64,000 bases of DNA from Streptomyces sp. 840.1 (lineage in GTDB: Bacteria; Actinomycetota; Actinomycetes; Streptomycetales; Streptomycetaceae): NCBI RefSeq assembly GCF_003751445.1, contig NZ_RJUU01000001.1, forward strand, positions 3,601,001 to 3,665,000, written 5' to 3'. Each line of letters starts with the position of its first letter. Position 1 is the stretch's first letter. A model generated the notes under the pieces. It was not told the DNA's origin. It ran no database searches and was given only the letters and a program-made list of their open reading frames with translations. The translations under genes and the position numbers were made by a program. Shown here piece after piece: positions 46,434 through 54,659 of the stretch.

Positions 46434-47963
46434 ATGACCGCGCAACCACCGGGAACGGCGGACACCCCACCGGCGGCGGCAGGCGCCAACCGCCCGCCCA
46501 CGGCGCCGAAGCCCCCGAGGCCCCGGACGCCGGTCTGGGCGGCCGTGCTCACCGTCTTCCCGCTGGCCCTGCTCGCCGCGTCCTTCTGGATCGGCAGGCT
46601 GGTGCGGCCGGGCGGCGACGACTGGTGCTTCCTGCCCGTGCTGCGCGACGACGGCGTCTCCGGCATGATCGGGAAGTTCTACCTGCACGACAACGGCCGC
46701 ATCGCCAACGCCCTGATGGTCGCCGTCTACGGGGCCGGGGGAGTGGCCGGCCATCAGTGGTACGCCGTCATCAGCGGGCTGCTGATCCTGGCGGTGCTCT
46801 GGGCGCTGGTCCCGGCCGCGCTGAGCCGTACCGGGCGCACCGTACCGCGCGGAGTGCCGCTGCTCGTCGCGTCGATGAGCGCCGCGGTGTTCTTCTTCGC
46901 CAGCCCCAACACGTACAAGACGTTCTACTGGCCCGCCTCGTCCGTCTCGCACACCGTCGCCCCGGTCCTGGCCGCGGCGGCGGTCATCCCGCTGCTGCGG
47001 GCCCGGTCGCACCGGGGGCGGATTCTCGCGCTGTGCGTCGCCGCCGTGGCGGGGCTGTTCATCGGGACCCTCTCGGAGGGCACGTCGATCGTCTCGGGCG
47101 TCCTGCTCTGCACCGCGCTGCTGCTCAGCCTCCGGTCGCGGCCGGGCCCCGCCCGTGCCCGCACCCGGCTCTGGTGCGGCGTCGCGCTGGCCGCCCTGGT
47201 GGCAGGGCTGGTCATCATCTACACCTCGCCGGGTTCCCTCCACCGCCGGGACCGCTTCGGCACCGGCGCCACGTCCGTCCTCGACGCCGGATCGCTGGCC
47301 GACGCGCTGCGAACCTTCGGTGACATCCTGGGAACCGTCCTCACCACCTGGACCTACCTCGGCGCACTCGCCGTCGGCGTCCTGCTGGGCCTGCTCCTGC
47401 GCGAGCGCGGCCCGGCCGGTGACGGGCCCCTGCGCGGCCGGCCGATGGTTCCGGCCCTGGCCGTGGTGGCGGCCTTCCTGGTGTCCGGGTACCTCTGCAC
47501 GCTCGTCACCCTCCCGGCCTTCGAGCACAACATGCTGACGTATGGCACCCGCACCTGGAACGACTACCTCTTCCTGCTCGTGCTGCTGCTCGCCGCACTC
47601 GGCGCCCTGCTCGGCGACGCCCTGCGCACCCGTGCCCGGGGCACCGCGGCCGTCCCTCTCGCCACGGGTGCGGCGGCGGTGCTCTGCGCGGCGGTCTGCG
47701 TGGGGCTGGCCGTGCCGCTGGCCGGGCTGGCCCACGACATGGACGTACGGGCCCGGCACTGGGACCGCCAGGACCGGTGGCTGCGCGAGAAGGCGGCGGC
47801 CGGCGCCGAGGTCCTGCCGTACGTACCGGCCTCGGTGGGGCAGATGCGCGACCCGTTCGGCAACCACGGCCGCAGCGTGTGGCCGGCCCCCTGCACCGCG
47901 CAGTACTACCACCTGAAGCGGATCACCTACTCGACCCGGCCGCTCCCCGGTCCGGCCCGCTGA
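46434..47963 (+). CDS. Polytopic membrane protein, DUF6056/GtrII-like glycosyltransferase candidate
   Basis: 509 aa with about 10-11 hydrophobic segments after a Pro-rich N terminus. The first extracytoplasmic loop contains GGDDWCFLPVLRDDG, acidic residues of the kind used by GT-C glycosyltransferases, followed by DNGRIANALMVAVYG as in DUF6056 proteins. It lies 77 bases after the GT2-GtrA gene, so it could use the lipid-linked sugar that enzyme makes. The acceptor is unknown. GAAGGG lies about 11 bases before the ATG. Confidence 0.7.
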   Translation: MTAQPPGTADTPPAAAGANRPPTAPKPPRPRTPVWAAVLTVFPLALLAASFWIGRLVRPGGDDWCFLPVLRDDGVSGMIGKFYLHDNGRIANALMVAVYGAGGVAGHQWYAVISGLLILAVLWALVPAALSRTGRTVPRGVPLLVASMSAAVFFFASPNTYKTFYWPASSVSHTVAPVLAAAAVIPLLRARSHRGRILALCVAAVAGLFIGTLSEGTSIVSGVLLCTALLLSLRSRPGPARARTRLWCGVALAALVAGLVIIYTSPGSLHRRDRFGTGATSVLDAGSLADALRTFGDILGTVLTTWTYLGALAVGVLLGLLLRERGPAGDGPLRGRPMVPALAVVAAFLVSGYLCTLVTLPAFEHNMLTYGTRTWNDYLFLLVLLLAALGALLGDALRTRARGTAAVPLATGAAAVLCAAVCVGLAVPLAGLAHDMDVRARHWDRQDRWLREKAAAGAEVLPYVPASVGQMRDPFGNHGRSVWPAPCTAQYYHLKRITYSTRPLPGPAR

Positions 47964-48061
47964 CCTCCCCACCCGTTCCCGGGCCCCTGTTCCGGGGCCG
48001 GGGAACACCTACTGCGCCATGTGAACGGCACACTGCGCACACCTGACGGCACAATGGGTTC

Positions 48062-48841
48062 ATGCCGATACCCAGCCGTGCCGCCCTCGTCGAACAACTC
48101 GTCCGTACGCGAATAGCCGGAGACGTCGCGACCCCGCGCGACAACAACCTCTCCCACTACCGCAAGCTAGCCAACGGCGACCGCCACTTCTGGCTGGGCC
48201 TGGAGCTGGGCGACCGCTGGCGCGACGAGCAGGACGTGCTGGCCGTGATGGCCGAGCGGTGCGGGGTCAGCGACGACCCGGAGCACCGGTTCGGCCAGGA
48301 CACCATCGACCCCGAGCTCACCGTCGACGCCCTGGACCGGGCGGCAGCCCGGCTGCGCAAGGCGGCGGACGGCTCCGAGCGCGTGCTGTTCGCCACCGGT
48401 CACCCGGGCGGCCTGCTGGACGTCCACCGGCAGACCGCGGCCGCGCTGCGGGCAGCCGGCTGCGAGATCGTCCGGATCCCGTCCGGGCTGATGGCGGACG
48501 AGGGCATGGTCTTCCAGTTCGCGGACGTCGCCGTCCAGGAGCGCGGCGCGACCCTCTGGCACACCCACTCGCCGGCCCCGATGGCGGCGATCCTGGACGG
48601 CCTGGAGCGGGAGGGGCGCCCCATGCCCGACCTGGTCGTCGCCGACCACGGCTGGGCGGGATGCGCGGCGCAGCGGGGTCTTGACGCCATCGGCTACGCG
48701 GACTGCAACGACCCGGCGCTGTTCCTGGGAGAGGCCGAGGGCACCCTCCAGGTGGCCGTCCCGCTGGACGACCACGTGCTGGACCCGAGGTTCTACGACC
48801 CGATGACGGATTACCTGCTGGACGCGGCCGGGCTGCTCTGA
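48062..48841 (+). CDS. Putative phosphatase-family protein
   Basis: 259 aa, cytoplasmic. I recognise it only as a conserved actinobacterial protein commonly annotated as a phosphatase. Segments VLFATGHPGGLLDVHRQ, ERGATLWHTHSPAPM and LVVADHGWAGCAAQRGLDAIGY are conserved-looking and rich in His/Asp that could bind metal. The C-terminal VAVPLDDHVLDPRFYDPMTDYL is also characteristic. There is no operon partner. No strong Shine-Dalgarno precedes the ATG. Confidence 0.6.
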   Translation: MPIPSRAALVEQLVRTRIAGDVATPRDNNLSHYRKLANGDRHFWLGLELGDRWRDEQDVLAVMAERCGVSDDPEHRFGQDTIDPELTVDALDRAAARLRKAADGSERVLFATGHPGGLLDVHRQTAAALRAAGCEIVRIPSGLMADEGMVFQFADVAVQERGATLWHTHSPAPMAAILDGLEREGRPMPDLVVADHGWAGCAAQRGLDAIGYADCNDPALFLGEAEGTLQVAVPLDDHVLDPRFYDPMTDYLLDAAGLL

Positions 48842-48876
48842 CGATCCGGTAGCGGTGCCGGGCGACGGCGAACGGC

Positions 48877-49254
48877 TCAGGGGTGCTCGGAGTCGTAGGC
48901 GGCCTGGCTCCGCTCGATGCCGGGGTTGTTGTCGACCGCCCACTCGGCCAGCTTCACGGCGGGCCCGATCAGGGTCCGCCCCGTCGCGGTCAGCTCGTAC
49001 TCGACGCGCGGCGGGACCTCGGGAAACGCCGTGCGGGTCACCAGGCCGTCGCGCTCCAGGTGCCGGACGGTACGTGTGAGCATGCGCTGCGAGATGCCCG
49101 GGATGCGCTGCTGGAGCTCGGTGAACCGCATCCGCTCGCCGTCCAGGGTGGCCACCACGAGCAGCGTCCACTTGTCGCCGATGCGGTCCAGGATGCCCCG
49201 GATCGCCCGGCCGCCGTCGCCGCGGATGAGGCAGGTGGTGCGGTACTTCGACAT
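48877..49254 (-). CDS. HxlR-family transcriptional regulator
   Basis: 125 aa winged helix. Typical sequence: IRGILDRIGDKWTLLVVATLDGERMRFTEL split over the first helices, QQRIPGISQRMLTRTVRHLERDGLVTR, and VEYELTATGRTL. Cys9 near the N terminus could be a redox or electrophile sensor as in some relatives. It is divergent from a DoxX-family gene with two palindromes in between. CAGGGGA precedes the ATG at 49254. Confidence 0.92.
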   Translation of the reverse strand: MSKYRTTCLIRGDGGRAIRGILDRIGDKWTLLVVATLDGERMRFTELQQRIPGISQRMLTRTVRHLERDGLVTRTAFPEVPPRVEYELTATGRTLIGPAVKLAEWAVDNNPGIERSQAAYDSEHP

Positions 49255-49273
49255 GGCGTCCCCTGTTCGCAAC

Positions 49274-49287
49274 GCACACCGGTGTGC
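49274..49287. promoter_or_regulatory. Palindrome GCACACCGGTGTGC in the hxlR-doxX gap
   Basis: Perfect 14-bp inverted repeat, 20 bases upstream of the HxlR start. Candidate autoregulatory operator. Confidence 0.5.
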
Positions 49288-49320
49288 CTTTTGTAAGCGC
49301 CTCCATCCTGACCGACCATG

Positions 49321-49343
49321 TGGTTACGGACAAGTCGTAACCA
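49321..49343. promoter_or_regulatory. Inverted repeat TGGTTACG-N7-CGTAACCA before doxX
   Basis: Exact 8-base arms separated by 7 bases, ending 30 bases before the DoxX start. The size and spacing fit an HxlR dimer site. Confidence 0.6.
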
Positions 49344-49373
49344 TGACGGCCCCGGCCATGACGGAGGACACGG

Positions 49374-49736
49374 ATGGACATCGCCTACTGGATCGTCGCC
49401 GGGCTCCTGGGCGCTTTCTACCTGTACGCCGGCGGCAAGAAGGCCGTGCAGTCCAAGGAGCGGCTGGCGCCCATGATGGGCTGGGTGGACACGGTCCCGA
49501 TGGGGGCGGTCCGGGCCATCGGCGCCGTCGAGATACTCGGGGCCGCCGGCCTCGTACTGCCGCCGCTCACCGGTATCGCGCCCGGCCTCGCGACAGCGGC
49601 CGCGATCGGCCTCGCCGTGCTCCAGGTACTGGCGGCGGGCCTGCACCTGTCCCGGGGCGAGGCGAAGGACACCGGTCTGAACGCCGCACTCACCGTGCTC
49701 GCCGGGGCGGCCGCCTGGCTCGCCACGACACGGTGA
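49374..49736 (+). CDS. DoxX-family small membrane protein
   Basis: 120 aa with four hydrophobic helices. It starts MDIAYWIVAGLLGAFYLYAGGKKA and contains VRAIGAVEILGAAGLVLPPL, typical of DoxX/DoxX-like proteins, which are often induced by electrophile or redox stress with HxlR regulators. GGAGG precedes the ATG. Probably the single target of the divergent HxlR protein. Confidence 0.87.
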   Translation: MDIAYWIVAGLLGAFYLYAGGKKAVQSKERLAPMMGWVDTVPMGAVRAIGAVEILGAAGLVLPPLTGIAPGLATAAAIGLAVLQVLAAGLHLSRGEAKDTGLNAALTVLAGAAAWLATTR

Positions 49737-49778
49737 CCGGGCAGGGCCCGCGGCCGCCCGGCCGGATCCGCCGGTGCC

Positions 49779-50813
49779 TCAGTCCTCCTGCCGGTCGGTG
49801 AACAGCCCCCCGCCGTCCCCGTTGCCCTCCCCGTCGCCGGGCCCGACCGGTTCCGTCCCGGCGGCGCGGGCACGGCGGCGCTGGGCCATCCCCGGGGTCG
49901 GGTCCAGGTACACGCGCTTGATCGACGGGTACCGCTCGCGCAGCTGCTGTTCCGCCTCCTCACAGGCCCACTCCACCTGCTCGGCACTGACGACGTCCCG
50001 GAAGTCGACCTTCGCCGCGATCATGACCTCGGACGGTCCCTGGATGAGGGTGGTCAGCTCCAGCACCTCGATGATGTGTGACACGGAGAGCAGTTCCTCG
50101 CGCACCCCCGTCCGCATCGACTGCGGTACCGGGCGGCCGATCAGCAGCTGGGCGTTCGAGCGGCCGAGCACCCAGGCCACGTACACGAGCAGCACCCCGA
50201 TCAGGATCGACGCGATCCCGTCATAGACGCCGGAACCCGTCAGCTGGCCGCCGAGCAGCCCGCCCGCGGCCAGCAGCAGTCCGACCAGGGCCGCCGAGTC
50301 CTCCATCACCACGGCCTTCACCGCGGTGTCGGGCGTGCGGCGGAAGTAGCGGGAGGGGTCCGCGCCGATCCGCGCCGCCTCGCCGCGGACCTGGCGCAGC
50401 CCGGTGCGCAGGGAGTAGCCCTCCAGCAGGAAGGCGATGCCGAGCACGATGTACGAGACCAGCGGATCACCGAGGTCCTCGCCCGCCATGAGGGTGTGGA
50501 CGCCGTCGTACAGGGAGAAGACCGCACCGCCGACGAACGTGGCGACGGAGGCGAGCATCGCCCAGATGTAGCGTTCCGGGCCGTAGCCCAGCGGGTGGTC
50601 CTCGTCGGCCGGCTTCTCGCTGCGTTTGAGCGAGGTGAGCAGCAGTACCTCGGTGACGGTGTCGGCGACCGAGTGCGCTGCCTCGGAGAGCATCGCGCTC
50701 GATCCGCTGATCAGTCCCGCGACGGCCTTCGCCACGGCGACGCCGAGGTTGGCCGCCGCGGCGACCACGACCGTGAACGTGGACTCCCCGCCCGATGATT
50801 TCTCGTCACTCAT
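49779..50813 (-). CDS. Cation diffusion facilitator family transporter
   Basis: 344 aa. About six membrane helices (first at residues 13-35) and a C-terminal cytoplasmic domain (about 225-310). Metal-site residues are visible in SEAAHSVADT and VVMEDSAALVG, matching the paired HxxxD/DxxxD pattern. It exports a divalent metal such as Zn or Fe against protons, but the metal cannot be chosen from sequence. ATG at 50813 has a poor Shine-Dalgarno; ATG at 50846 (MPAPAADILPTMSD) is an alternative. Confidence 0.87.
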   Translation of the reverse strand: MSDEKSSGGESTFTVVVAAAANLGVAVAKAVAGLISGSSAMLSEAAHSVADTVTEVLLLTSLKRSEKPADEDHPLGYGPERYIWAMLASVATFVGGAVFSLYDGVHTLMAGEDLGDPLVSYIVLGIAFLLEGYSLRTGLRQVRGEAARIGADPSRYFRRTPDTAVKAVVMEDSAALVGLLLAAGGLLGGQLTGSGVYDGIASILIGVLLVYVAWVLGRSNAQLLIGRPVPQSMRTGVREELLSVSHIIEVLELTTLIQGPSEVMIAAKVDFRDVVSAEQVEWACEEAEQQLRERYPSIKRVYLDPTPGMAQRRRARAAGTEPVGPGDGEGNGDGGGLFTDRQED

Positions 50814-50872
50814 GGTGGGGAGTATGTCCGCAGCCGGGGCGGGCATGTCCCACGCGCGGCCACGGGTTCCGG

Positions 50873-51760
50873 TCAGTCCTTCCGGGGGACCCGGACGACG
50901 CCCTCCTGGATGACGGTGATCGCGAGGCGGCCGTCCTGCGTGTAGATACGGGCCTGGCCCAGCCCGCGCCCGCCGGACGCGGACGGCGACTCCTGGTCGT
51001 ACAGCAGCCACTCGTCGGCCCGGAAGGGCCGGTGGAACCACATCGCGTGGTCCAGGCTCGCGCCCACCACGTCACCGACGGCCCAGCCGCCGCGCCCGTG
51101 GGCCAGCAGCACCGAGTCGAGCAGCGTCATGTCGGAGACGTACGTCGCCATGCAGACGTGCAGCAGGGGATCGTCCGCCAGCTTGCCGTTGGTGCGGAAC
51201 CACACCTGCGAGCGGGGCTCGCGCGACTCCCCGACGGTGCCGAACGGCGGGGCGTCCACGTACCGCAGGTCGACCGCGGCCCGTGCCTCGATCAGCCGGT
51301 CGACGACGCCGGGGTCGCTGAACCGGTCCGCGTGGCGCGGCAGCATCTCGGCGGCCGTGGGCAGCGTCTCCGGGTCGGGCGCGGCCGGCATGGGCGCCTG
51401 GTGCTCCAGGCCCGCCTCGTACGTCTGGAAGGACGCGGAGAGGTGGAAGACCGGCTGCCCGTGCTGGACGGCGACGACCCGCCGGGTGGTGAAGGAGCGC
51501 CCGTCCCTGATGCGGTCGACGGTGTAGACGATCGGCGCGCCGGGGTCGCCCGCCCGCAGGAAGTACGAATGCAGCGAGTGGGCGCTCCGGTCGGCCGGGA
51601 CGGTGCGGCCCGCGGCGACCAGTGCCTGGGCGGCGACCTGTCCGCCGAAGACGCGGGGCACGAGCGCCGAACGGCTCGTGCCCCGGAAGATGTCCCGCTC
51701 GATCTGCTCCAGGTCAAGGAGCTGGAGCAGATCGAGCAGGGGGTCGTTTGCTGTGCTCAT
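50873..51760 (-). CDS. tesB: Acyl-CoA thioesterase II (TesB)
   Basis: 295 aa double hot-dog thioesterase. The first hot dog has RVFGGQVAAQALVAAGRTV and HSLHSYFLRAGDPGAPIVYTV; the second has SLDHAMWFHRPFRADEWLLYD with the catalytic aspartate, then Ser/Gln residues near LGQARIYTQDG. It hydrolyses medium/long acyl-CoAs. It starts 18 bases after the acyl-CoA dehydrogenase gene on the same strand, so the two form a fatty-acid turnover unit. Confidence 0.92.
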   Translation of the reverse strand: MSTANDPLLDLLQLLDLEQIERDIFRGTSRSALVPRVFGGQVAAQALVAAGRTVPADRSAHSLHSYFLRAGDPGAPIVYTVDRIRDGRSFTTRRVVAVQHGQPVFHLSASFQTYEAGLEHQAPMPAAPDPETLPTAAEMLPRHADRFSDPGVVDRLIEARAAVDLRYVDAPPFGTVGESREPRSQVWFRTNGKLADDPLLHVCMATYVSDMTLLDSVLLAHGRGGWAVGDVVGASLDHAMWFHRPFRADEWLLYDQESPSASGGRGLGQARIYTQDGRLAITVIQEGVVRVPRKD

Positions 51761-51778
51761 GGAGAGAACGTAGCCGCT

Positions 51779-52936
51779 CTACAGACCCATGGACTTGGCG
51801 ATGATCGACTTCATGACCTCGCTGGTGCCGCCGTAGATCCGGTTGACCCGGTTGTCCGCGTAGAGGCGGGCGATCGGGTACTCGTTCATGAAGCCGTAGC
51901 CGCCGTGCAGCTGGAGGCAGCGGTCGATGACGCGGTGGGCGACCTCGGTGCAGAACAGCTTCGCGGACGCGGCCTCGGCGGCGGTCAGCTCACCGGCGTC
52001 CAGCGCCTCCAGCGCCCGGTCGGCGACGGCCTGGGCCGCGTCCACCTCGGCCTGGCAGGCGGCCAGCTCGAACTTGGTGTTCTGGAACGAGGCGACGGTC
52101 TTGCCGAAGACGGTGCGCTCCAGCACGTACTCCTTGGCGAACCGGACGGCCGCCGCGGCCTGGGCGTACGCCCCGAAGGCGATGCCCCAGCGCTCGGAGG
52201 CCAGGTTGGTGCCGAGGTAGCCGAAGCCCTTGTTCTCCTCGCCGAGGAGGTCCTCGGCCGGGACCTTGACGTCGACGAACGCCAGCTCGGCGGTGTCGGA
52301 GACCTTCAGGCCCAGCTTGTCGAGCTTGCGGCCGACCGAGTAGCCCTCGGACTTGGTGTCGACGGCGAAGAGCGAGATGCCGAAGCGGCGGTCGTCCTCG
52401 CGCGGGGCGGAGGTGCGGGCGCAGACGATCACGCGGTCCGCGTGCACGCCACCGGTGATGAAGGTCTTGGCGCCGTTGAGGACGTAGTGCGTGCCGTCCT
52501 CGGAGAGCTTGGCGGTGGTCTTCATGCCCGCGACGTCGGAACCGGTGCCCGGCTCGGTCATCGCGAGGGCCCACATCTCCTCGCCGGTGGTGAACTTCGG
52601 CAGCCAGCGCTTCTTCTGCTCGTCGGTGGCGAGCATCTTGACGTAGGGCAGCCCGAGCAGGGTGTGCACCCCGGAGCCGCCGAAGGACACACCGGCGCGG
52701 GCGGTCTCCTCGTAGATGACGGCCTCGTACTTGTGCGAGTCGATGCCCGCGCCGTCGTACTCCTCGTCGACGTTGATCCCGAAGACGCCCAGCTCGCCGA
52801 GCTTGAGGTAGAAGTCGCGCGGTGCCTGCCCGGCGGCGAACCACTCGTCGTAGACCGGCACGACCTCGGCCGCGATGAAGGCGCGGATGGTCTCCCGGAA
52901 CGCCTCGTGGTCCTCGTTGAATACCGTACGGCGCAC
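51779..52936 (-). CDS. Acyl-CoA dehydrogenase
   Basis: 385 aa FAD enzyme: AMTEPGTGSDVAGM, LNGAKTFITGGVHAD, ERWGIAFGAYAQAAAAV, QLHGGYGFMNEYPIAR, and the catalytic position in NRIYGGTSEVMKSI. In this last segment the residue before the double glycine is Tyr, so the base may be located elsewhere, as in long-chain or isovaleryl-type enzymes. Co-transcribed with tesB. An inverted repeat at 52971 lies 35 bases upstream of the start. CAGGAGG-like purines are weak. Confidence 0.88.
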   Translation of the reverse strand: MRRTVFNEDHEAFRETIRAFIAAEVVPVYDEWFAAGQAPRDFYLKLGELGVFGINVDEEYDGAGIDSHKYEAVIYEETARAGVSFGGSGVHTLLGLPYVKMLATDEQKKRWLPKFTTGEEMWALAMTEPGTGSDVAGMKTTAKLSEDGTHYVLNGAKTFITGGVHADRVIVCARTSAPREDDRRFGISLFAVDTKSEGYSVGRKLDKLGLKVSDTAELAFVDVKVPAEDLLGEENKGFGYLGTNLASERWGIAFGAYAQAAAAVRFAKEYVLERTVFGKTVASFQNTKFELAACQAEVDAAQAVADRALEALDAGELTAAEAASAKLFCTEVAHRVIDRCLQLHGGYGFMNEYPIARLYADNRVNRIYGGTSEVMKSIIAKSMGL

Positions 52937-52970
52937 GGGGTGCCTCCTCTATCAGCTGCGGGCGGGCTGG

Positions 52971-52986
52971 CTAAGCGCTTGCTCAG
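52971..52986. promoter_or_regulatory. Inverted repeat CTAAGCGCTTGCTCAG upstream of acyl-CoA dehydrogenase
   Basis: Arms CTnAGC/GCTnAG around a short centre, next to an AT-rich ACTATTAAAAG that could hold the -10. It resembles TetR-type sites of acyl-CoA-responsive regulators. The adjacent TetR (53095) or a distant regulator could bind it. Confidence 0.45.
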
Positions 52987-53059
52987 TACTATTAAAAGTT
53001 ACCCGGCAGTCACCGGCGCTGTCCAGGGTGATGCTGAGCACGCCGGAGGCGGTACGCGT

Positions 53060-53090
53060 GCGCCGGGCGCCGGTGGTGTGCGCCCGGCGC
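53060..53090 (-). terminator. Terminator of the TetR gene
   Basis: A stem of at least 10 bp (GCGCCGGGCG/CGCCCGGCGC) directly beyond the TetR stop, before the acyl-CoA dehydrogenase promoter. Confidence 0.7.
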
Positions 53091-53094
53091 CGCC

Positions 53095-53868
53095 TCAGAT
53101 GCCGAACCGTGCGGAGATCCCGTCCAGTACGCAGTCCAGGCCCGTCTCGAACGACCAGGTCGCGTCGTCCTTGCGGGTGGCCCGCAGCCCGTAGCGCCGG
53201 TACGTGGGATAGCGGCCGGTGCTCATCAGGTACGTCATCTGCGGAGCAAGGCCCAGCCGTGTCTCGTCGCCGGACGACCAGCCTGCCGACTCCGACCACT
53301 CCCGCAGGGCCACTTCCGACTGTGCCGCGCCGTGGGCGAAGGCGCTGACGGTGCGGAACACGGCCATCATCGTGTCCTCGTCGAGGCCGAGTCCGTCGAG
53401 CGCCGCCAGCTGCCGTTCGGCGATGGCCAGCCGGCCGGGCGTCAGCACGAAGAGATGGGTGGGCAGCTGCCCCGCCCAGGGGTGCCGCAGCATCATTTCC
53501 CGGGTCAGCCGGCCGAAGGTGCGCAGCACCTCGCGCCATTCGGTCACCTCGTCGGGGATCCGCATCTCCGCGGTCACCAGCTCGGCCATCAGTGCCCACA
53601 GGTCGTCCTTGCCGGAGACGTGCCGGTAGGCGGCCATGGGGGCGACGCCCAGCTCCGTGGCGAGCCTGCGCATGGTGACGGCGGCGAAGCCCTCCGCGTC
53701 GGCGATGCCCACGGCGACGGTGCCGATGCGCTCCAGGGTCAGCGCGGTGCGGGGTGCGGTCGCGGGCTGGTCCAGGCGCTGCCAGAGGGAGAGCGGAGCG
53801 TCCGGCCCCGTCCCGGCGTCCTTGCTCCCGCCGCTGTCCTTGCTGCTGTCCTTCTTCTGACCGGCCAC
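53095..53868 (-). CDS. TetR-family regulator
   Basis: 257 aa. After a Lys/Ser/Asp-rich leader (about 1-30) comes the HTH (about 45-90: VAVGIADAEGFAAVTMRRLATELGVAPMAAYRHVSGKDDL in sequence), then a TetR-C-type ligand domain (MMLRHPWAGQL, HGAAQSEVALREW). GTG at 53868 has a strong GAGAGGAG; the longer frame starts within operator DNA. It is divergent from a flavin reductase and an MFS exporter, with four operator-like repeats in the gap, so it probably represses all three genes. Confidence 0.9.
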   Translation of the reverse strand: MAGQKKDSSKDSGGSKDAGTGPDAPLSLWQRLDQPATAPRTALTLERIGTVAVGIADAEGFAAVTMRRLATELGVAPMAAYRHVSGKDDLWALMAELVTAEMRIPDEVTEWREVLRTFGRLTREMMLRHPWAGQLPTHLFVLTPGRLAIAERQLAALDGLGLDEDTMMAVFRTVSAFAHGAAQSEVALREWSESAGWSSGDETRLGLAPQMTYLMSTGRYPTYRRYGLRATRKDDATWSFETGLDCVLDGISARFGI

Positions 53869-53931
53869 GGGCGGACTCCTCTCGCTGGGCGGCCAGCCTA
53901 CAACGGGCTGGCGTACGGCGTATCCGTGGGT

Positions 53932-54001
53932 ATACGACGTATCTGTAGGTAGACAACGTACACATCGCTGGATACGTTGTACGCAGAAAAATACGTTGTA
54001 C
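53932..54001. promoter_or_regulatory. Four phased operator copies, core ATACGTTGTAC
   Basis: Identical copies at 53972-53982 and 53991-54001, an inverted diverged copy at about 53951-53961 (AGACAACGTAC) and a related ATACGACGTAT at 53932-53942. Centres are 19-21 bp apart, about two helical turns, so all would face the same side of the DNA. It fills the gap between the TetR gene and its divergent partners. Confidence 0.75.
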
Positions 54002-54035
54002 ACATCCACTGCTTCCAGGATTCCAGGGGGAACCC

Positions 54036-54632
54036 ATGCCCGGCACCCGCCCGCAGCTCCGCATCGCCGTCGTCGTCGGCAGCACCCGCGAAGGCCGCTT
54101 CGCGCCCGTCGTCACCCAGTGGCTGAAGGGGCACCTGTCTCAGCGCGGCGACATGACCACGGACGTCGTCGACCTCGCGGAGACCCCGCTGCCCACGGTC
54201 CTGCCCGCGTTCGGGCAGCCGCCCGCGCCGGGCACGGAGGAGGCCCTCGCCCTGGTGTCGCCGCGCCTCGCGGCAGCCGACGCGTTCGTCTTCGTCACGC
54301 CGGAGTACAACCACAGCTTTCCCGCGTCCCTGAAGAACGCCGTCGACTGGCACAACGAGCAGTGGCACGCCAAGCCGGTCGCCTTCGTCTCCTACGGCGG
54401 CCTCTCCGGCGGCCTGCGTGCCGTGGAGCAGCTCCGGGTCGTGATGGCGGAGCTGAACGCCACGACCATCCGCAACACGGTCAGCTTCCACAACGCCTAC
54501 GGCCGGTTCGCCGCGGACGGCACCGTCGAGGACCCCCAGGTCGATGCGGCGGCCAAGGCGCTGCTGGACCAGCTCGCCTGGTGGGCGCACGCGCTGCGGG
54601 ACGCCAGGGCCGCCACCCCGTACGCCGCCTGA
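54036..54632 (+). CDS. NADPH-dependent FMN reductase
   Basis: 198 aa flavodoxin-like fold: RIAVVVGSTREGRFAPVV (phosphate loop) and FVTPEYNHSFPASLKNAVDWHNEQW, the family signature, then FVSYGGLSGGLRAVEQLR. Members reduce FMN, quinones, azo compounds or chromate. It lies 27 bases before an MFS exporter and is divergent from a TetR regulator; reductase and exporter likely form a detoxification pair for an electrophilic or aromatic compound. Confidence 0.9.
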   Translation: MPGTRPQLRIAVVVGSTREGRFAPVVTQWLKGHLSQRGDMTTDVVDLAETPLPTVLPAFGQPPAPGTEEALALVSPRLAAADAFVFVTPEYNHSFPASLKNAVDWHNEQWHAKPVAFVSYGGLSGGLRAVEQLRVVMAELNATTIRNTVSFHNAYGRFAADGTVEDPQVDAAAKALLDQLAWWAHALRDARAATPYAA

Positions 54633-54659
54633 CGGGACACCACCGACCTGGGAGCGACC

